Shown one piece after another: positions 5,125-7,526 of a stretch of 7,526 nt of DNA. A program made the translations under genes and the position numbers. Each line of letters starts with the position of its first letter. The first letter of the stretch is position 1. A model generated the notes under the pieces. That model worked only from the letters and a program-made list of their open reading frames with translations, ran no database searches and was not told the origin of the DNA. The stretch spans positions 1 to 7,526 of the forward strand of contig JALWSJ010000104.1 of NCBI GenBank assembly GCA_026993705.1, in the 5' to 3' direction. The stretch comes from Flavobacteriales bacterium. Its GTDB lineage: Bacteria; Bacteroidota; Bacteroidia; Flavobacteriales_D; Parvicellaceae.

Positions 5125-5787
5125 ATGATTGCAGAAAATTTATCAAAAATAAAAAAGATAATTCCGGACTCGGTACTATTAGTAGCTGTGTCTAAGACAA
5201 AACCGATAGCACTATTGGAAGAAGCCTATCAAGCCGGTCAACGTCACTTTGGCGAAAACAAAGCCCTTGAGATGAGAGATAAAGCAGAGGCTCTGCCTAA
5301 AGATATCTCGTGGCACTTCATCGGACATTTGCAACGCAATAAAGTTAAATACATTATACCTTCTGTCACTTTAATCCACAGTATCGACAGTTTGCGGTTG
5401 TTACAAGAAGTAAACAAAGAAGCCAAAAAGAAAAACCGCACCATCGATTGTTTGTTGCAATTTCATATTGCTAAAGAACAAACAAAATTCGGATTTAATT
5501 ACCAAGAAGTTGAACAACTATTACAATCAGCCGATTACAAGGAATTACACAACGTAAATATCGTTGGCGTTATGGGTATGGCTACCTTTACTGAAAATAC
5601 AAATCAAGTACGAAGAGAATTTAAAGAACTAAAAACAATTTTCAACAAATTAAAAGAGAACTTTTTTATTAAAAACAAGGACTTTAAACATATTTCAATG
5701 GGTATGAGCAACGATTACCTCATTGCTATTGAAGAAGGAGCTACCATTGTTCGAGTAGGAAGCTCCATTTTTGGAAAAAGAGGATAA
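5125..5787 (+). CDS. yggS: YggS/PLPHP family pyridoxal-phosphate homeostasis protein
   Basis: This 220-residue single-domain alanine-racemase-fold protein binds PLP and helps maintain vitamin B6 and amino-acid/2-keto-acid balance; it has no known catalytic activity. It is cytoplasmic. The PLP lysine is Lys24 in AVSKTKP (21-27). Other family signatures are HFGEN (41-45), WHFIGHLQRNK (63-73), SIDSL after the next strand, KFGF, GVMGMATFT, and the phosphate-binding end SMGMSNDYLIAIEEGA (191-206) with VRVGSSIFG (209-217). The reading frame is open back to a GTG at 5035. The extra 30 residues have no family counterpart, whereas the ATG at 5125 gives the usual MIAENLSKIKKIIP opening, so that start is chosen. 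The stop codon overlaps the next start by one base (TAATG), indicating co-transcription and probable translational coupling with the L,D-transpeptidase. Confidence 0.93.
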   Translation: MIAENLSKIKKIIPDSVLLVAVSKTKPIALLEEAYQAGQRHFGENKALEMRDKAEALPKDISWHFIGHLQRNKVKYIIPSVTLIHSIDSLRLLQEVNKEAKKKNRTIDCLLQFHIAKEQTKFGFNYQEVEQLLQSADYKELHNVNIVGVMGMATFTENTNQVRREFKELKTIFNKLKENFFIKNKDFKHISMGMSNDYLIAIEEGATIVRVGSSIFGKRG

Positions 5788-7322
5788 TGAACAAACAAAA
5801 CTACCCCTTACTACTTCTTTTGATTTTGCTTTTGGCAGAGCAAAGCTGTTCTACCCCCTTGGAAAAACAATCTTTTTCGGTTCACGAAGATAATGTTCCG
5901 CTTGTCTCAAAAGAATATGCTAAAGAGTTTCTACGGGAAATAGCCCTAAGAGCAAGACAAGTTTTCCCAGATGATTCACTAATCATCGATTTTTATTCGA
6001 ATAGAAAAAATTTAATATGGTTTGCCCCCGACTCCTCCCCTATTTCAAATATCGCCGGTGTGCAACAAAAAATATCTCAATCACTTAGTTACGGTATTTC
6101 ACCCGACAAGTTTATTCCTATTGACACAACCGATATCCTTATCAAGGAACTTTATTTAACTCATAATTACCAAACCTTCGGCAAAGCAATAAGTCGAAAA
6201 GATTCCGCTACCAAAGACACCAATTGGTTGGCTATTCTTGAATACGGAAAGCAAAACGGCTCAATCTTCAAAGAATTATTATCGCTACAACCTAAAAACG
6301 CCGAATATCAAAGATTACAAAAAGGTCTTGAACAATATTTAGAAAATGTACAACTTAATGATTCTGTTATACAAGTGCCAAACTTCAAGAAAGATTCATT
6401 AAAAAGCTATCTACTAGCCCAAAAGGCATTATATCTCCATGGTTTTTTACCAACTCCAAAAAACAATGATTCAGCAAAAATTATTTCTGCCTTAAAAACT
6501 TTCCAATACCAACACGGATTAGAAACCGATGCTATTATTGGTAAAGCAACAGCAAAAGAGCTATCAAAAAGCACCAATTATTTCTATTATCAAGCTCAAA
6601 AATCTTTAGAAAAATGGAGAAAGACAAAAGACTTTGAACCCAATCATATTTTTGTAAACATTGCTACTTACAAACTTAAAATCTATAATAATCAACAATT
6701 AGATACCGAGCATAAGATAGTTGTCGGAACACCGGCTAAAAGAACACCCGAACTCGACAGCTGGCTAAATTATATGATTATTTATCCTTATTGGTACGTT
6801 CCCAAAAGCATTGTTACAGAAGAATTAACACCTAAAGTCTTGAAAGACTCCACCTATCTTAACAGAAACGGCTATGAAGTACTTAGCGGAAAGAAAGTTA
6901 TTCATCTTTCCTCAAGCAAATTCAGTCATCTTTCTTCTTACAGAATCCGTCAGAAGGGAGGACGAGGAAATGCTTTAGGGAAAATAAAATTTCATTTACA
7001 AAATAAATTCTCAGTTTATTTTCACGACACACCTTCCAAAAGATTTTTTAAAAAAGGACGAAGAGCTTATAGTCATGGGTGCATGCGAGTTGACCACCCC
7101 TTAGAACTTGCCGACTACCTCCTGCAACACGACTCTGCCAACACCTACACAATTGATAGTGTCAACTATTATATAAAAAATAAAACACGTAAGGTAATTA
7201 CTTTCAAAAGAAAAACACCAATTCACATTCGTTATTTTACGGTAGAGGCAGACTCTTTAAACACGATTCGTTTTTATCCTGATGTTTATGGGAATCTAAA
7301 AAATTTGGAATATACTTATTGA
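5787..7322 (+). CDS. L,D-transpeptidase, YcbB/LdtD-like (scaffold + peptidoglycan-binding + YkuD)
   Basis: This envelope enzyme should form 3-3 (meso-DAP to meso-DAP) cross-links in peptidoglycan. Its 511 residues begin with a hydrophobic signal segment (about 7-17) followed by Cys21 in EQSCS. That is a poor lipobox, so either a lipoprotein or a cleaved signal peptide is possible. An N-terminal scaffold domain (about 50-200) and a peptidoglycan-binding module (about 203-262, with FQYQHGLETDAIIGKAT) come next. The YkuD catalytic domain (about 287-447) has His413 in FHDTPSK and the active-site SHGCMRV with His430 and Cys432. A C-terminal tail (about 455-511) with the IRYF and FYPDVYG pattern is typical of YcbB relatives. 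The layout matches E. coli LdtD but is about 100 residues shorter. It overlaps yggS by one base, and no terminator is visible before the IS66 end. Confidence 0.92.
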   Translation: MNKQNYPLLLLLILLLAEQSCSTPLEKQSFSVHEDNVPLVSKEYAKEFLREIALRARQVFPDDSLIIDFYSNRKNLIWFAPDSSPISNIAGVQQKISQSLSYGISPDKFIPIDTTDILIKELYLTHNYQTFGKAISRKDSATKDTNWLAILEYGKQNGSIFKELLSLQPKNAEYQRLQKGLEQYLENVQLNDSVIQVPNFKKDSLKSYLLAQKALYLHGFLPTPKNNDSAKIISALKTFQYQHGLETDAIIGKATAKELSKSTNYFYYQAQKSLEKWRKTKDFEPNHIFVNIATYKLKIYNNQQLDTEHKIVVGTPAKRTPELDSWLNYMIIYPYWYVPKSIVTEELTPKVLKDSTYLNRNGYEVLSGKKVIHLSSSKFSHLSSYRIRQKGGRGNALGKIKFHLQNKFSVYFHDTPSKRFFKKGRRAYSHGCMRVDHPLELADYLLQHDSANTYTIDSVNYYIKNKTRKVITFKRKTPIHIRYFTVEADSLNTIRFYPDVYGNLKNLEYTY

Positions 7323-7342
7323 ATAGTAACCAAAATAATTCT

Positions 7343-7526
7343 GTAACTGTTCATTTGCTCTAACAGTAACATCCACCTTACATGTTATTCGTTATTGAGC
7401 TCTTTCCAATTTTGAGGAAATAACTCAAATAATTTATTTGCTTTATGATCTGGAATACGGTTCAATACATCAAGTAGCCATTTATAAGGATTAATATCAT
7501 GTGTTTTACATGTTGCAAAAAAGCTA
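7343..7526 (-). mobile_element. IS66-family insertion sequence, one end only
   Basis: The transposase C-terminus at 7385-7526 is followed on the minus strand by about 42 bases that end in GTTAC, i.e. GTAACTGTTC at 7343 on the plus strand. IS66-family ends usually begin GTAA, so 7343 is the likely outer boundary. An inner ACTGTT/AACAGT symmetry (7346-7351, 7362-7367) lies within the end. IS66 elements normally create 8-base duplications; the candidate would be 7335-7342, but the partner lies outside the window. Boundary placement is inference. Confidence 0.65.
7385..7526 (-). CDS. IS66-family transposase, C-terminal end only
   Basis: Only the last 46 residues plus stop are in the window; the rest lies beyond the right edge. 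The visible part begins SFFATCKTHDINPYKWLLDV and continues with LNRIPDHKANKLFELFPQNW before ending ELNNE. This matches the conserved C-terminal segment of IS66 DDE transposases, where SFFATCK-x-x-x-INPY-x-WL-x-DVL-x-RIPDH is highly characteristic. The gene runs convergently toward the L,D-transpeptidase gene, with stop codons 62 bases apart. Whether the full transposase is intact and accompanied by the accessory TnpB-type gene cannot be seen. Confidence 0.9.
   Translation of the reverse strand, partial: SFFATCKTHDINPYKWLLDVLNRIPDHKANKLFELFPQNWKELNNE

Overview
The window looks like chromosomal DNA of a Bacteroidota member, most likely class Flavobacteriia. It is AT-rich, its gene starts lack clear Shine-Dalgarno sequences, and its YggS, IS66, HdeD and class B J-protein sequences look flavobacterial. 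This placement comes from sequence style and family knowledge, not from a database search.

Left part, 1-3320, all on the minus strand: a protein-quality and envelope-stress block. In transcription order it holds a small heat-shock protein of the Hsp20 family, a YfdX-domain lipoprotein, an HdeD/DUF308 six-helix membrane protein, a small HPF/RaiA-like ribosome-associated protein, and a class B DnaJ/CbpA-like co-chaperone cut by the left edge. A strong hairpin-plus-T-run terminator separates hsp20 from yfdX, and a second long stem separates yfdX from the close-packed hdeD-hpf-dnaJ set (gaps of 18 and 23 bases). The combination hsp20 + yfdX + hdeD is reminiscent of the enterobacterial heat-resistance locus (LHR/tLST), here in a different phylum and with ribosome-hibernation and J-protein partners.

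Middle part, 3321-5124: a plus-strand alpha/beta hydrolase of the monoacylglycerol lipase/lysophospholipase type (3730-4668), bracketed by two inverted copies of a roughly 172-176-base non-coding element. Each copy carries the same short linker blocks in the same order. Between the linkers sit two hairpins whose sequences differ between copies while their self-complementarity is kept. The right copy has been split by a roughly 99-base MITE with 16-base terminal inverted repeats and a probable 4-base target duplication. Taking the MITE and one duplicate out restores the exact spacing of the left copy. Past the right copy, the leader of the next operon contains two overlapping, mutually exclusive stem possibilities.

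Right part, 5125-7526: a two-gene plus-strand unit with a one-base TAATG overlap. It encodes a YggS/PLPHP pyridoxal-phosphate homeostasis protein and a YcbB/LdtD-like L,D-transpeptidase with scaffold, peptidoglycan-binding and YkuD domains. About 20 bases after its stop codon lies what appears to be the end of an IS66-family insertion sequence, with the C-terminal 46 residues of the transposase on the minus strand.

The most noteworthy signals are the paired two-hairpin element with its nested MITE, and the LHR-like stress gene set.
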